Origin: Candidatus Parcubacteria bacterium
GTDB lineage: Bacteria; Patescibacteriota; Minisyncoccia; SURF-38
Assembly (NCBI GenBank): GCA_003599335.1
Contig: QZJN01000010.1
Span: 1 to 57,328 of the forward strand
Length of the DNA stretch: 57,328 nt
Direction of reading: 5' to 3'
How positions within the stretch are numbered: the first letter of the stretch is position 1; each line of letters opens with the position of its first letter. Shown here piece by piece: positions 24,932 to 33,799 of the stretch. A program made the translations under genes and the position numbers. The notes below the pieces were generated by a model. That model worked only from the letters and a program-made list of their open reading frames with translations, ran no database searches and had not been told where the DNA came from.

Positions 24932-25603
24932 TTAAGAAGACCCTGCCTTCAGAACAATTACTTTTGTTTCTTCAGGATTTATGTCTTTTTTCTTTATTGT
25001 TAATTTATCAAGTTCTTCTGGTTTACTTGCACCCATTGCTTTCAAAAATTTTTCCGGACCATCCATATCTATAGAAACTCCTTCAAGCTTATAATGTATG
25101 GGTATAACTATTGATGGCTCTATTTGATTGATAACCTTCTGAGCTGTTTGAGCATCCAAAACAGAAAGTTTTTCTTTCCCGAGAGAATAACTTCCGCCGA
25201 TCGGAACGAATAATATATCAACGCCGCCAAGCTCTTCAACCTGTTCATCTGTAAGCGCTTCTTGACCAAGATCAGAAAGATGAGCCAGAGAAATGCCTTC
25301 TGATTCCAAACGATACATTGTAATGGGTTGAGATTTTTTAAAATCATGCCAACCCAAAATCCCCTTTATAAAGACTTCCCTTAATTCATGCTCACCTGGA
25401 CCTTTTATCAAAAAGGCTCCTTCAAAGGAACTTGCATTGTTATGATCCGGATGTTCGTGGGTTGTTAAAACAACATCTGCCTTACCTCTCGGAGGGTTAA
25501 GACCGACAACCGAACGCTCAAAAGGATCAATAATAACAGTTGTTTCTTGAGCCGCCTTGGTTACAATTTTAAGGCAAGATTGACCGTACCAATTTATGAC
25601 CAT
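24932..25603 (-). CDS. MBL-fold metallohydrolase (UPF0173-like)
   Basis: At 223 residues it has the metal motif THEHPDH (H49, H51, D53, H54) after a short N-terminal strand (INWYGQSC). Later histidines in IPIHYK fit the second half of the fold. The size and the GQSC.KI start match the MBL-fold UPF0173-type proteins. Substrate unknown. It is the first gene of the minus-strand string that contains gyrA and the pilin genes. Confidence 0.85.
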   Translation of the reverse strand: MVINWYGQSCLKIVTKAAQETTVIIDPFERSVVGLNPPRGKADVVLTTHEHPDHNNASSFEGAFLIKGPGEHELREVFIKGILGWHDFKKSQPITMYRLESEGISLAHLSDLGQEALTDEQVEELGGVDILFVPIGGSYSLGKEKLSVLDAQTAQKVINQIEPSIVIPIHYKLEGVSIDMDGPEKFLKAMGASKPEELDKLTIKKKDINPEETKVIVLKAGSS

Positions 25604-25708
25604 TACTTAAAATAATACCAAAAAATGAGGTTAAATTCAAAGAAAAAACTTCTTATAAAAAAGGAAAACTTATTCCGCCAATGCAAGATTAAGGTGTTCC
25701 TTGAGGGG

Positions 25709-25737
25709 TTGACCAGATTGGTTTTTTTAACTAAAAT
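25709..25737 (+). promoter_or_regulatory. promoter of rpsA-like gene
   Basis: TTGACC (25709-25714), 17-nt spacer, TAAAAT (25732-25737). The -10 ends 9 nt before a GTG start, which points to a leaderless GTG-initiated mRNA. Confidence 0.65.
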
Positions 25738-25746
25738 AGGCACACT

Positions 25747-26898
25747 GTGTTTGAGCAAAAAGAGCACAAACCCAGCCAAACTTTCCCATATATGGAGACT
25801 TTATTGAAACAACAAGGGCTACAATTGCCTAAAGTTGGCGAAATAATAAAAGGCAACATAATAACCAAAAAGGGCAATACCCTTTATATTGACTTGGGTA
25901 ATTTTCGTACTGGCATTGTCTATGGCCAGGAATTTTATTTGGCTAAAGAATTCATAAAAAGCCTTAAAGAACAAGATCCCGTTTCGATAAAAGTTTTAGA
26001 TCTTGAAAACGAAGATGGCTATGTTGAACTTTCACTGGCCCAAGCTGGCCTTAGCCTCGGATGGCAAAAACTTGCCCAGATCAAAGATGAAAAAACAACC
26101 GTATCGGTAAAAATCGAGGAAGCCAACAGGGGCGGTCTAATAGCCGCCCTCGAAGGACAAAAGGCTTTCTTACCGGTTTCCCAACTTTCGAATGAACATT
26201 ATCCTCGCATTGAAGAAGGGCAAAAAGATAAAATACTTGAAGAATTACAAAAGCTTGTTGGAGTTGATTTAGAAGTAAGAATAATTGACGTTGATCCTTC
26301 AACAAATAAATTAATTATATCCGAAAGGGCTTCCCAAAACGAAGTTATGCAGGAAGTTCTATCACATTATAAAGTCGGGGATGTTGTTGATGGAGAAATT
26401 TCTGGCGTTACTGACTTTGGGGCTTTCATTAAATTCTTTTACCGAGGCTTAAAAACTGGGCAAGAAAACATGCCGCTCGAAGGCCTTGTTCATATTTCAG
26501 AGCTCGACTGGCAGCTAATAGAGGATCCACGAAGCGTTGCTAAAGTTGGCGATCAGGTGCAAGCAAAAATAATAAGCATCGAAGATGGCAGACTTTCATT
26601 ATCAATAAAGGCTCTAAAGAAAAATCCTTGGACCGGAGTTGAAGAAAAATATAAAAAAGGCGATGTCGTTTCCGGAAAACTGATGAAATTCAACCCTTTT
26701 GGAGCTTTTATAAAACTTGATGAAAATATTCACGGACTTGCGCATATTTCTGAATTTGGGTCTGAAAAGAAAATGAAAGAATTAATACAACCAGAAACGT
26801 CTTATGAATTCAAAGTTCTTTCTGTTGAACCTAAAGAACACAGAATGAGCCTTAAATTCTTGGGCGAAAAGGGTAAGGAAGAAAAAACATCTCAATAA
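25747..26898 (+). CDS. rpsA: 30S ribosomal protein S1-like, four S1 domains
   Basis: At 383 residues it has four OB-fold S1 repeats: about 30-105, 107-195, 211-285 and 301-372. The third and fourth are the most typical (VDGEISGVTDFGAFIKF with LVHISELDW; VSGKLMKFNPFGAFIKL with LAHISEF). S1 helps mRNA bind the ribosome. E. coli has six repeats; four is typical of shorter forms. GTG at 25747 fits the promoter and the N-terminal MFEQ; an in-frame ATG 45 nt later is an alternative. Confidence 0.88.
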   Translation: MFEQKEHKPSQTFPYMETLLKQQGLQLPKVGEIIKGNIITKKGNTLYIDLGNFRTGIVYGQEFYLAKEFIKSLKEQDPVSIKVLDLENEDGYVELSLAQAGLSLGWQKLAQIKDEKTTVSVKIEEANRGGLIAALEGQKAFLPVSQLSNEHYPRIEEGQKDKILEELQKLVGVDLEVRIIDVDPSTNKLIISERASQNEVMQEVLSHYKVGDVVDGEISGVTDFGAFIKFFYRGLKTGQENMPLEGLVHISELDWQLIEDPRSVAKVGDQVQAKIISIEDGRLSLSIKALKKNPWTGVEEKYKKGDVVSGKLMKFNPFGAFIKLDENIHGLAHISEFGSEKKMKELIQPETSYEFKVLSVEPKEHRMSLKFLGEKGKEEKTSQ

Positions 26899-26975
26899 CA
26901 CATCGAGTAATGGGCTTGGGAACTTAAGGCTAAAGTTTGTTATAGTATAAAAAGCCAAGCCTTAAAACACATTCA

Positions 26976-28781
26976 ATGAAAAATCTTGCAAAAAATATAC
27001 TTTGGGTTGTAGTAGCGTTTTTTTTAATAACGTCGGTTTTTAGTCTGCTCACCCAATCTTTCAAAAAACCGGAGTCAATTTCCCTCTCCCAACTGGTTGG
27101 TCTTATTAATGACGGCAGCGTTAAGAAAATTTCAGTTTCTCAAAATGATCTTGAAGTTGAACTTGCCTCTGGCGAAGTTCGTCATGCAAAAAAAGAGGCT
27201 GAGGCGTCTTTAACCCAAACTCTTGCCAACTTTAACGTTGATCAGAAAAAATTTGAGACGGTTACTCTTGAAGTTAAAGAACCTTCAGGATTTACTTTTT
27301 GGCTAATAACATTATTGCCCTTCATTTTACCAGTTATCTTAATAGCTTTGTTTTTCTGGCTGATGTTTCGCCAGGTTCAACGCGGCTCCTCCCAGCCTTT
27401 TACATTCGTAAAATCACTTGCCCGCATAGCAACCTTCAAAGAAAAGGTTACATTTAAAGATGTAGCGGGATTGCAGGAAGCTAAAGAAGAGCTTGGCGAA
27501 ATTGTCGAATTCTTGCGCAACCCCAAGAAATTTTTAGACTTGGGAGCAAAAATTCCAAGAGGAGTTTTGCTTGTGGGTTCTCCTGGCACCGGAAAAACCC
27601 TTTTGGCAAGAGCTGTGGCTGGAGAAGCCAACGTTCCGTTTTTCCACATGTCTGGTTCCGAATTTGTCGAAATGTTTGTTGGAGTTGGAGCCTCAAGAGT
27701 AAGAGATCTGTTTACAACCGCCAAAAGACATGCCCCTTCCATAATTTTTATTGACGAAATCGATGCTGTCGGGCGTCACAGAGGAGCCGGCCTTGGAGGA
27801 GGGCACGACGAACGCGAACAAACTTTAAATCAAATATTGGTTGAGCTTGATGGTTTTGACCGAGACACAAATATCATAATTATGGCTGCAACAAACCGCC
27901 CAGATATTTTAGATCCGGCCCTACTAAGACCGGGCAGATTTGACCGAAGGGCCATTCTTGATCTCCCAGATATCAAAGATAGAGAAGCTATTCTCAGGAT
28001 TCATTCTAAAGGCAAGCCGATCGCAAAAGACGTCAATTTCAGAAAAATAGCCGAGAGAACTCCGGGATTTTCTGGAGCCGATTTGGCAAACATAATAAAC
28101 GAAGCTGCAATTTTAGCCGCAAGAGAAGGTAAAAAAGAAGTAAATCAACTGCATCTTATTAATTCAATCGAAAAAGTTTTACTCGGGCCGGAAAGAAAAA
28201 GTCATATTCTTTCAGAACGAGAGAAAAAAATCGCCGCATATCATGAAGCCGGCCATGCTCTTGTCGCCGCTTCATTGCCTCATGCCGATCCTGTTCATAA
28301 AGTTTCTATTGTATCTCGTGGTCGTGCAGCTGGGTACACGCTTAAATTGCCAACCGAGGATAAACATCTTCGTTCATTTTCAGAATTTGTTGCCGACTTA
28401 GCAGTTGCTCTTGGAGGTTATGCAACAGAAAAAATAGTTTTCAACGAACTTACAACCGGAGCCTCAAATGATCTGGAGCAAGCAACCGAGCTTGCCAGAA
28501 GATTAGTTACTCGCTATGGCATGTCTTCAAAACTTGGCCCAAGAACTTATGGAGAATCGCATGAGTTAGTTTTTCTTGGCAAAGAAATCGCCGAACAAAG
28601 AAACTATTCAGAAAACGTTGCCTATCAGATTGATCAAGAAGTAAACAAACTTATAAAGTCTTCTTATAATGTCGCTGTAAACATAATTAAAAAATACAGA
28701 AAGAAACTTGATAAAATTGCTTCTGTGTTAATGAAACAAGAAGTGATAGAACAAGAACAATTCAATCAATTGATGGCTTAG
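26976..28781 (+). CDS. ftsH: ATP-dependent zinc metalloprotease FtsH
   Basis: Membrane AAA+ protease for quality control. At 601 residues it has two membrane helices (about 8-26 and 108-131) bracketing a small periplasmic domain, Walker A GSPGTGKT (201-208), Walker [16 protein letters not shown], the second region of homology ([18 protein letters not shown]), and the zinc motif HEAGH (423-427). All key residues are present. No Shine-Dalgarno. Followed by a 15-bp hairpin terminator and then four tRNAs. Confidence 0.97.
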   Translation: MKNLAKNILWVVVAFFLITSVFSLLTQSFKKPESISLSQLVGLINDGSVKKISVSQNDLEVELASGEVRHAKKEAEASLTQTLANFNVDQKKFETVTLEVKEPSGFTFWLITLLPFILPVILIALFFWLMFRQVQRGSSQPFTFVKSLARIATFKEKVTFKDVAGLQEAKEELGEIVEFLRNPKKFLDLGAKIPRGVLLVGSPGTGKTLLARAVAGEANVPFFHMSGSEFVEMFVGVGASRVRDLFTTAKRHAPSIIFIDEIDAVGRHRGAGLGGGHDEREQTLNQILVELDGFDRDTNIIIMAATNRPDILDPALLRPGRFDRRAILDLPDIKDREAILRIHSKGKPIAKDVNFRKIAERTPGFSGADLANIINEAAILAAREGKKEVNQLHLINSIEKVLLGPERKSHILSEREKKIAAYHEAGHALVAASLPHADPVHKVSIVSRGRAAGYTLKLPTEDKHLRSFSEFVADLAVALGGYATEKIVFNELTTGASNDLEQATELARRLVTRYGMSSKLGPRTYGESHELVFLGKEIAEQRNYSENVAYQIDQEVNKLIKSSYNVAVNIIKKYRKKLDKIASVLMKQEVIEQEQFNQLMA

Positions 28782-28782
28782 A

Positions 28783-28817
28783 ACTTTAAAATCCCGCCCA
28801 AAGCGGGATTTTAAAGT
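28783..28817 (+). terminator. hairpin terminator after ftsH
   Basis: 15-bp perfect stem (28783-28797 with 28803-28817), loop CCAAA. The T-run is inside the 3' arm. Confidence 0.75.
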
Positions 28818-28821
28818 GATG

Positions 28822-28850
28822 TTGAAAGAATCTGAAGATTTGGATAAACT
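28822..28850 (+). promoter_or_regulatory. promoter of four-tRNA cluster
   Basis: TTGAAA (28822-28827), 17-nt spacer, TAAACT (28845-28850), 17 nt before the mature tRNA-Phe. Confidence 0.55.
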
Positions 28851-28867
28851 ATCTCTACGTCTTTTTT

Positions 28868-28939
28868 GCCGCGGTAGCTCAGTGGTAGAGCGCATGCCTG
28901 AAGAGCATGGCGTCGGGTGTTCGATTCACCCCCGCGGCA
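28868..28939 (+). tRNA. tRNA-Phe(GAA)
   Basis: Acceptor GCCGCGG/CCGCGGC, anticodon loop CTGAAGA giving GAA, discriminator A. CCA not encoded. First of four tRNAs in one transcript. Confidence 0.94.
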
Positions 28940-28945
28940 CAAAAA

Positions 28946-29019
28946 TCCGCCCGTAGCTCAATGGTAGAGCAGTTGCCTCTTAAGCAAACGGTTGTAGGTT
29001 CGAATCCTACCGGGCGGAC
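28946..29019 (+). tRNA. tRNA-Lys(CTT)
   Basis: Acceptor TCCGCCC/GGGCGGA, anticodon loop CTCTTAA giving CTT. The base at the discriminator position is C, unusual for lysine. The outer pair of the anticodon stem is a mismatch. Confidence 0.9.
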
Positions 29020-29038
29020 CGATTTTTAAGATTTGAAA

Positions 29039-29123
29039 GGGCAGGTGGTGGAATCGGCAGACACGTACGTTTGAGGGGCGTATGCCGCAAGGCGTGGGGG
29101 TTCAAATCCCCCCCTGCCCACCA
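29039..29123 (+). tRNA. tRNA-Leu(GAG)
   Basis: Class II tRNA. Acceptor GGGCAGG/CCTGCCC, anticodon stem TACGT/GCGTA with loop TTGAGGG giving GAG, discriminator A. CCA is encoded, unlike in the two preceding tRNAs. Confidence 0.93.
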
Positions 29124-29134
29124 AGGAGAGTCAC

Positions 29135-29211
29135 GGACGGTTAGCTCAGTTGGCTAGAGCGTCTCGTTTACACCGAGAAGGTCGTAGGTTCGAGTCCTAC
29201 ACCGTCCACCA
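29135..29211 (+). tRNA. tRNA-Val(TAC)
   Basis: Acceptor GGACGGT/ACCGTCC, anticodon stem TCTCG/CGAGA with loop TTTACAC giving TAC, discriminator A, CCA encoded. Confidence 0.95.
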
Positions 29212-29215
29212 AGAT

Positions 29216-29241
29216 TAAAAAGCGCCGAGTGGCGCTTTTTT
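29216..29241 (+). terminator. terminator of tRNA cluster
   Basis: AAAAAGCGCC, loop GAGT, GGCGCTTTTTT. Symmetric arms suggest bidirectional use, also for the convergent rplS. Confidence 0.88.
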
Positions 29242-29253
29242 GATTTCGTATTT

Positions 29254-29748
29254 TTATGAAACTACCTCTGCTTTTTTCTCTTCCGGTTTTTCTTCAACCA
29301 CGAGAGTTTCAAATTTCTTCTCTTTTATCTTTTTGCGAGCCTTTCTACCCTGCATGTTTCTAAGATAATAAAGTTTTGCCCGCCTCACCTTTGCCTGTCT
29401 GACAACTTCTATTTTTTCAATATAAGGAGACAGAAACGGAAAAACTTTTTCAACGCCAACACCAGCGGCAATTTTTCTAACGGTAAATGTGGCGTCAGGC
29501 CCTTGCCCGTTTCTTTTGGCAATAACAACTCCTTCAAAAATCTGAATTCTCTCAATGGCGCCTCCTTTGGCCCCTTCGCCACGAGCCTCAATTGCTTTTT
29601 TGGCCGTTTTTGAAACCTTTTTGGCGGCAGAAACTATTGTTTCTTTTACCTTCTGATAAACCTTAATAGTATCTCCAGCTCTAAAATCGGGCCATTTCTT
29701 TTGGCCGATTTCTTGGGCTTTAAAAACTTCCAATAAATTAGTTCCCAT
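29254..29748 (-). CDS. rplS: 50S ribosomal protein L19 with internal insertion
   Basis: L19 lies at the 30S-50S interface. At 164 residues it is longer than the usual 115-120. The core is clear: [15 protein letters not shown], then [33 protein letters not shown] and [11 protein letters not shown]. Between KVKE and IQIFEGV, where most L19 proteins have only a few residues, there is an insert of about 28 Lys/Ala/Gly-rich residues (about 34-62). The C-terminus also carries a Lys/Glu tail of about 30 residues. A monocistronic promoter lies upstream. Confidence 0.93.
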   Translation of the reverse strand: MGTNLLEVFKAQEIGQKKWPDFRAGDTIKVYQKVKETIVSAAKKVSKTAKKAIEARGEGAKGGAIERIQIFEGVVIAKRNGQGPDATFTVRKIAAGVGVEKVFPFLSPYIEKIEVVRQAKVRRAKLYYLRNMQGRKARKKIKEKKFETLVVEEKPEEKKAEVVS

Positions 29749-29768
29749 ATTTTTTATTCGCAGTGGCT

Positions 29769-29797
29769 ATACTACCCCAAAATCAAAGACTAAGCAA
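29769..29797 (-). promoter_or_regulatory. promoter of rplS
   Basis: On the minus strand, TTGCTT (29797-29792), 17-nt spacer, TAGTAT (29774-29769). The leader would be about 14 nt, with no Shine-Dalgarno. Confidence 0.45.
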
Positions 29798-29802
29798 CCC
29801 CC

Positions 29803-30720
29803 CTACCTTAACTTCTTCAATATCGCCTCTAAACTTTCTGGCAAGTCAGCCTCGAAAATTTTGTCCTTATTAGAAGGTACTTCAAGCTCAAGATAATGAG
29901 CATGCAAAAAATGCCTTATCAAATTCGTTCGTAATGTTTCCTGCAAAGATTTTGAAGTGTACTTTTCATCGCCAACAACTGGATGCCCAATATAAGCGCA
30001 GTGAACTCTTATTTGATGTTTTCTGCCGGTACGTGGCTGAAGTTCAAGAAATGTAAATTCTTTATAGCGTTTACGGACTTTATAAAAAGTTGTGGCGTTT
30101 TTTGTTCCGCCTATAGTTTGTTTAACGCCTGTTGTTTCGCTTCTCATTATGGGCGCCTCAATTACGCCAAAATCATCCTTAATAATCCCGTGAACTAAAG
30201 CCAGATACCGCTTTACGACAAGACGATTTTGAAACTGAAATTTTAAATGCTCGTACGCTTGTTGGATTTTTGCAATAATCAAAAGACCGGATGTTTCTTT
30301 ATCAAGCCGATGAACAATCCCGGGCCTCAAAGGATCTTCTCCAACTCCTTCGATTTGTGGCCAACGAGCAAGCAGGCCGTTAACAAGGGTCTTGTTTTTT
30401 GTAGTTTCTGAAGGATGAACAACAAGTCCAGCCGGTTTATTTATGACAATACAATCTTTATCTTCATAGATTATTTCAAACCGTATCTTTTGATCAGCCT
30501 CAAGTGAAATTGGCTGGGGAGATCTTAAAACTATATGAATAACATCCTGATTTCTCAAAATATAACTCGGTTCTGTTTTTCGACCGTTCACCAAAACAAA
30601 TTGCTCTCTGATTAAGTTTTGCAGCCAATGCCTAGAAAACTCCGAAAATTTTTCCCGGAGAAACTTATCAAGCCTTGAACCGCTTTCTTGATCTGTGATT
30701 GTAAGGGTAAATTCGCCCAT
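29803..30720 (-). CDS. RluA/RluD-family 23S rRNA pseudouridine synthase
   Basis: At 305 residues it has an N-terminal S4 RNA-binding domain (about 14-70), then the RluA-type catalytic domain with KPAGLVVHPS and HRLDKETSG, whose Asp is the catalytic residue, plus HQIRVH and HPVVGDEKY. Closest in layout to RluD, but the target uridine cannot be told from sequence. The ATG lies 4 nt beyond the tRNA-Leu(TAA) 3' end, so tRNA 3' processing would leave a nearly leaderless mRNA. Confidence 0.9.
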   Translation of the reverse strand: MGEFTLTITDQESGSRLDKFLREKFSEFSRHWLQNLIREQFVLVNGRKTEPSYILRNQDVIHIVLRSPQPISLEADQKIRFEIIYEDKDCIVINKPAGLVVHPSETTKNKTLVNGLLARWPQIEGVGEDPLRPGIVHRLDKETSGLLIIAKIQQAYEHLKFQFQNRLVVKRYLALVHGIIKDDFGVIEAPIMRSETTGVKQTIGGTKNATTFYKVRKRYKEFTFLELQPRTGRKHQIRVHCAYIGHPVVGDEKYTSKSLQETLRTNLIRHFLHAHYLELEVPSNKDKIFEADLPESLEAILKKLR

Positions 30721-30724
30721 TTTG

Positions 30725-30807
30725 TGGGCAGGGAGGGACTCGGACCCTCAAGCCCTTTCGGGCACATGATTTTAAGTCATGCGCGTATACCATTCCGCCA
30801 CCTGCCC
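30725..30807 (-). tRNA. tRNA-Leu(TAA)
   Basis: Class II tRNA. Acceptor GGGCAGG/CCTGCCC, anticodon stem CATGA/TCATG with loop CTTAAAA giving TAA, discriminator A. CCA not encoded. The downstream rluD-family ATG begins after a 4-nt gap. Confidence 0.93.
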
Positions 30808-30840
30808 AAGTTAGAAAAATATATCACGAAACAAACTCTC

Positions 30841-30888
30841 TTGAAAAGAAACAGCCTCGAGCAAGCATGAAAGCTAACACGAGGCTGT
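30841..30888 (-). terminator. rho-independent terminator of broken small gene
   Basis: 9-bp stem (30851-30859 with 30880-30888) followed on the minus strand by a T-rich tract at 30850-30841. Confidence 0.75.
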
Positions 30889-31165
30889 TCAACCGCTCCA
30901 AAGATCCTTCTCCCTCATGAGTTGGTTATCAGCTATTTGGGCAACCAGACGGCCGGTTCGGGGCTCACAAAAAATCATAAATCTTTGTGTATCAACCTCC
31001 AAGCCAAGCCCAGGAGGCATACCTGCAAACTGGTAGTGACCGGGCATTCCTGGATAACTCAAAGTGACCGTTCACCCGCCGCGAAACCAGCGTAGAGTCA
31101 ACCCAGATAACTGGCGCCGCAATTGAGGGCGGAGGTTCTCTGCCAAGAAGGTTTATCCTGACCAT
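30889..31165 (-). pseudogene. small SD-type gene interrupted by a frameshift
   Basis: An ATG at 31165 is preceded by GGAGGTG. Frame 1 reads sensibly at first (MVRINLLGREPPPSIAAPVI) and then degenerates to a stop at 30992. From about 31060 another frame reads PGMPGHYQFAGMPPGLGLEV, then RFMIFCEPRTGRLVAQIAD, to a TGA at 30889-30891, directly before a terminator. The two pieces would make one protein of about 90 residues if a single base were added or removed near 31060-31090. This could be a recent mutation, an assembly error, or programmed frameshifting. Function unknown. GC-rich like the other SD-type cassettes. A 7-bp inverted repeat TTTTAGC/GCTAAAA overlaps its promoter region near 31194-31212. 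Confidence 0.65.
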
Positions 31166-31230
31166 AAGGCACCTCCGGAACTATTTGTTATTTTAGCTCC
31201 ATGCTAAAACTTTTTCATTGTGGATATTTG

Positions 31231-31302
31231 AGGCCGAGGCGGGAATTGAACCCGCGTATAAGGGTTTTGCAGACCCTTGCCTTACCACTTGGCTACTCGG
31301 CC
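31231..31302 (-). tRNA. tRNA-Cys(GCA)
   Basis: Acceptor GGCCGAG/CTCGGCC, anticodon stem AGGGT/ACCCT with loop CTGCAAA giving GCA. Discriminator U, the cysteine identity base. It begins 4 nt behind the rbfA stop, so it is probably in the infB-rbfA transcript. Confidence 0.95.
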
Positions 31303-31306
31303 GTAT

Positions 31307-31648
31307 TCATTCTGTATTATGGATGTTTTCAATAATCTCTTCAACTTTATCAGCGCTGACTTGCCCTTTATCAATCTGGAAAGAAATTTTTGGCACAACT
31401 CTCATCTGAAGCTTTTTGATCAAAAGATGTTGTATTTCTCCTCTTGCCTCTTTTAAAGTTTCGAAAACTTCATTCATGGCGGTGCTTGGCAAGCAAGTTA
31501 TAAAAACAAAAGCCTCGGAGTTATCTTGGGAAACTTCAACATGGGTAACAGTAACAAGCACACCTTTTCCAAAACTAACCTCTCTGCTTATGAGGCCGGC
31601 AACTTCTTCGTGTAATAATTTATTAAGTTTTTCAGTTCGCCTGCTCAC
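31307..31648 (-). CDS. rbfA: ribosome-binding factor A
   Basis: Small KH-like 30S maturation factor. 113 residues, normal length, with LLHEEVAGLISREV at the N-terminus, the VTVTHVEVSQD strand, and the late KLQMRVVPKISFQID motif. It follows infB by 25 nt and precedes tRNA-Cys by 4 nt, the classical infB-rbfA order. Confidence 0.94.
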   Translation of the reverse strand: MSRRTEKLNKLLHEEVAGLISREVSFGKGVLVTVTHVEVSQDNSEAFVFITCLPSTAMNEVFETLKEARGEIQHLLIKKLQMRVVPKISFQIDKGQVSADKVEEIIENIHNTE

Positions 31649-31673
31649 TAAATATTTCTATGTCCTAAAACTA

Positions 31674-33197
31674 TCAGAGGCTTGGCTTTTCAAACCTTTC
31701 CTCAAAGGCTTCAAGAATATCTCCAACTTCAACTTTAACATTGCTGTTTTCTGCAGTAAATAATAGCCCGCACTCCATTCCTTCTTTTATCTGGTCGGCC
31801 TCAATTTTATTTTGTTGAAGCTGAGCAATACTTCCCAACCCAACTTCATTTTTATTGCGAGTTATAACAGCCTTCTCTCCCCGCTTTATAAATCCGCTTG
31901 TAACTTTCCCGCCAATAATCTGCCCCCTGGGTGTCTCTTTGAAAGTCGCCAAAACCTTTAAGCGCCCGGTGTTTTCTTTTTGCGCTTTTGGCTCAAGTAA
32001 AGCCACCATCGTTTTTTTAACCTCTTCAACCAAATCGTAAATAACCTCAAAAACAAAAATGCCAACACTAAACTGATCGGCCAAATTTTGCATTTCCGAA
32101 GATACCCTCACTTTAAAAGCGAAAATTGGAGCATTGGCAGAGCTTGCAAGTTTTATATCAGCTTCGGAAACATCGCCAATCTTGGCGTCTAATATTTCAA
32201 GCCTAACTTCTTGCGTTGAAATTTCAACCAAAGTTTTCTCAATCGCCTCAAGGGTTCCTTGGGTGTCGGCTTTAAGAACTATTTTAAGGGTCTTAATGGT
32301 TTCTCCTTCTTGAGATTTTTGACGCTGAACTTTTTTGTTTGCTTCAGAGTGTTTACTGACGTATTCTTCAAGTTCCTTTTTGTTCTCAAATACTCTAAAC
32401 TCCGCGCCAAGCGCAGGCAAACCCTCAAAACCAGCGACCAACACTGCCGGCGCGAGGAAGTTTGCTTCTTTAAGAGCGTGCCCATCAGCATCTTCCAAAG
32501 CCTTAATCTTGCCCGAAACATTTTCAGCCGCAATATAATCTCCGGTTCTCATTCTCCCGCTTTTTATAATCAGCGTAGCCACAACGCCTCTCTTGGAACC
32601 GGTGTGAGATTCTATAACTATTCCCGAAGCGTTTTCATTGGGTTTAGCCTTTAAATCCTCCAAGTCGGCCACGAGCAAAACAAGATCAAGCAACTCATCA
32701 ATACCCTTACCTGTTTTGGCCGAAATTTCCTGCACGGGGATTTTCCCGCCCCAATCTTCAACCTGCACATCCGCTTCAGCTAGCTGCTGTTTTACCCTTT
32801 GCAAGTTTGCTTCTCCTTTGTCTATTTTGTTTATCGCCACTACAAAAGGAATTTTCGCCTGCCTGATTATTTTAATAGCCTCTATTGTCTGGGGCTTCAC
32901 GCCATCGTCTGCCGCAACAACCAAAATAGCCACATCGGCAACCTGTGTGCCTCTTGAGCGCATTTTTGTAAAAGCTTCATGCCCGGGAGTATCAATAAAA
33001 GCCACAACCCGATCTTTATGTTTAATATGATAAGCACCGGTATGCTGAGTAATGCCTCCTGATTCGCCGGCCGCAACTTCAGTTTTACGAATAGTATCAA
33101 GCAAAGTCGTTTTTCCATGGTCAATATGCCCCAAAACAACCACGATAGGTGGCCTTGTTACTAAATCTGATTTTGTTTTTGTTGCGCTCGTAGTCAT
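31674..33197 (-). CDS. infB: translation initiation factor IF-2
   Basis: GTPase that places initiator tRNA on the ribosome. At 507 residues it lacks the long N-terminal region of E. coli IF-2. G1 GHIDHGKT (23-30), G2 with GGITQHTGAYH, G3 DTPGHEAF, G4 NKID, then domains II, C1 and C2 (ending GLLFTAENSNVKVEVGDI). All GTPase motifs are intact. No Shine-Dalgarno. Confidence 0.96.
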   Translation of the reverse strand: MTTSATKTKSDLVTRPPIVVVLGHIDHGKTTLLDTIRKTEVAAGESGGITQHTGAYHIKHKDRVVAFIDTPGHEAFTKMRSRGTQVADVAILVVAADDGVKPQTIEAIKIIRQAKIPFVVAINKIDKGEANLQRVKQQLAEADVQVEDWGGKIPVQEISAKTGKGIDELLDLVLLVADLEDLKAKPNENASGIVIESHTGSKRGVVATLIIKSGRMRTGDYIAAENVSGKIKALEDADGHALKEANFLAPAVLVAGFEGLPALGAEFRVFENKKELEEYVSKHSEANKKVQRQKSQEGETIKTLKIVLKADTQGTLEAIEKTLVEISTQEVRLEILDAKIGDVSEADIKLASSANAPIFAFKVRVSSEMQNLADQFSVGIFVFEVIYDLVEEVKKTMVALLEPKAQKENTGRLKVLATFKETPRGQIIGGKVTSGFIKRGEKAVITRNKNEVGLGSIAQLQQNKIEADQIKEGMECGLLFTAENSNVKVEVGDILEAFEERFEKPSL

Positions 33198-33235
33198 ATC
33201 ACTAATACCTAATTCCTGTTTATTGAATACTATTA

Positions 33236-33718
33236 TTATAGTTTTGGCGTTTTAATCTTTTGAGCTTCTTTGACGGCTTCTTTTTCTTCTTCCGTTAAAG
33301 GTTGCGGCGAGTGCCCGCCCTTAACGTTTTTTATGTAAACCCTTGAACGTTCCGAGGTAAACAAGGCACTCAAAACAAATCCGTTGTCTGAATTATCAAG
33401 CACTGCGAGTGAAAAACTCTGGTTTCCGCCAGTCTCCCTAAACGGGTTATATCTGACAATGCCGATTTTCTGGGAAGCCTTGGATGCTGTGTCGGCCACT
33501 TCTCCCAGTCTTTTTTCCAAATCTTCGCTTTTAAATTTTAAACGCTTAATGTCTTTGGCATACTCTTTCAGCATTGCCTCAAGGTTTTCTCCGCTTGGGC
33601 CAGTCAAAAATATCTTCAGTCTTTTATGAAGCTTTGAAGTGATAATTATAAGAACCACAACGGCAATAGCCAAAGCTCCAAGAATATACCAAAGATATGA
33701 AAAAAGTAGCGTACCCAT
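33236..33718 (-). CDS. DUF4446-family membrane-anchored protein
   Basis: At 160 residues it has one N-terminal membrane helix (about 8-28), a coiled-coil stretch (about 45-90), then the family core IGIVRYNPFRETGGNQSFSLAVLD and the end motif LTEEEKEAVKEA. I took the ATG at 33718 rather than an upstream TTG, because the predicted transcript starts near 33740 and a hairpin lies between. Function unknown. It heads the infB-rbfA-tRNA-Cys string. Confidence 0.85.
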   Translation of the reverse strand: MGTLLFSYLWYILGALAIAVVVLIIITSKLHKRLKIFLTGPSGENLEAMLKEYAKDIKRLKFKSEDLEKRLGEVADTASKASQKIGIVRYNPFRETGGNQSFSLAVLDNSDNGFVLSALFTSERSRVYIKNVKGGHSPQPLTEEEKEAVKEAQKIKTPKL

Positions 33719-33720
33719 GA

Positions 33721-33775
33721 TAAAAAGCCTCATTTGAGGCTCTAACATTGTACGCAATTATTGCAGATTTAGCAA
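33721..33775 (-). promoter_or_regulatory. promoter with 5'-terminal hairpin for DUF4446-infB-rbfA
   Basis: On the minus strand, TTGCTA (33775-33770), 17-nt spacer, TACAAT (33752-33747). The transcript would start near 33740, right at a hairpin AGCCTC-AAAT-GAGGCT (33741-33726) followed by TTTTT and then ATG. It could be a 5' stabiliser or a weak attenuator. The -35 region overlaps a divergent plus-strand promoter. Confidence 0.5.
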
Positions 33776-33790
33776 TCTAATGAGTATAAT
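33761..33790 (+). promoter_or_regulatory. promoter of mini-ORF unit
   Basis: TTGCAG (33761-33766), 18-nt spacer, TATAAT (33785-33790). ATG follows 9 nt later. It overlaps the divergent promoter for the infB operon. Confidence 0.5.
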
Positions 33791-33799
33791 TTAATTATT

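Noticed and set aside
31674..33197. Several open frames on the opposite strand of infB
   Set aside because: They are shadows of the conserved IF-2 frame without start signals or known domains.
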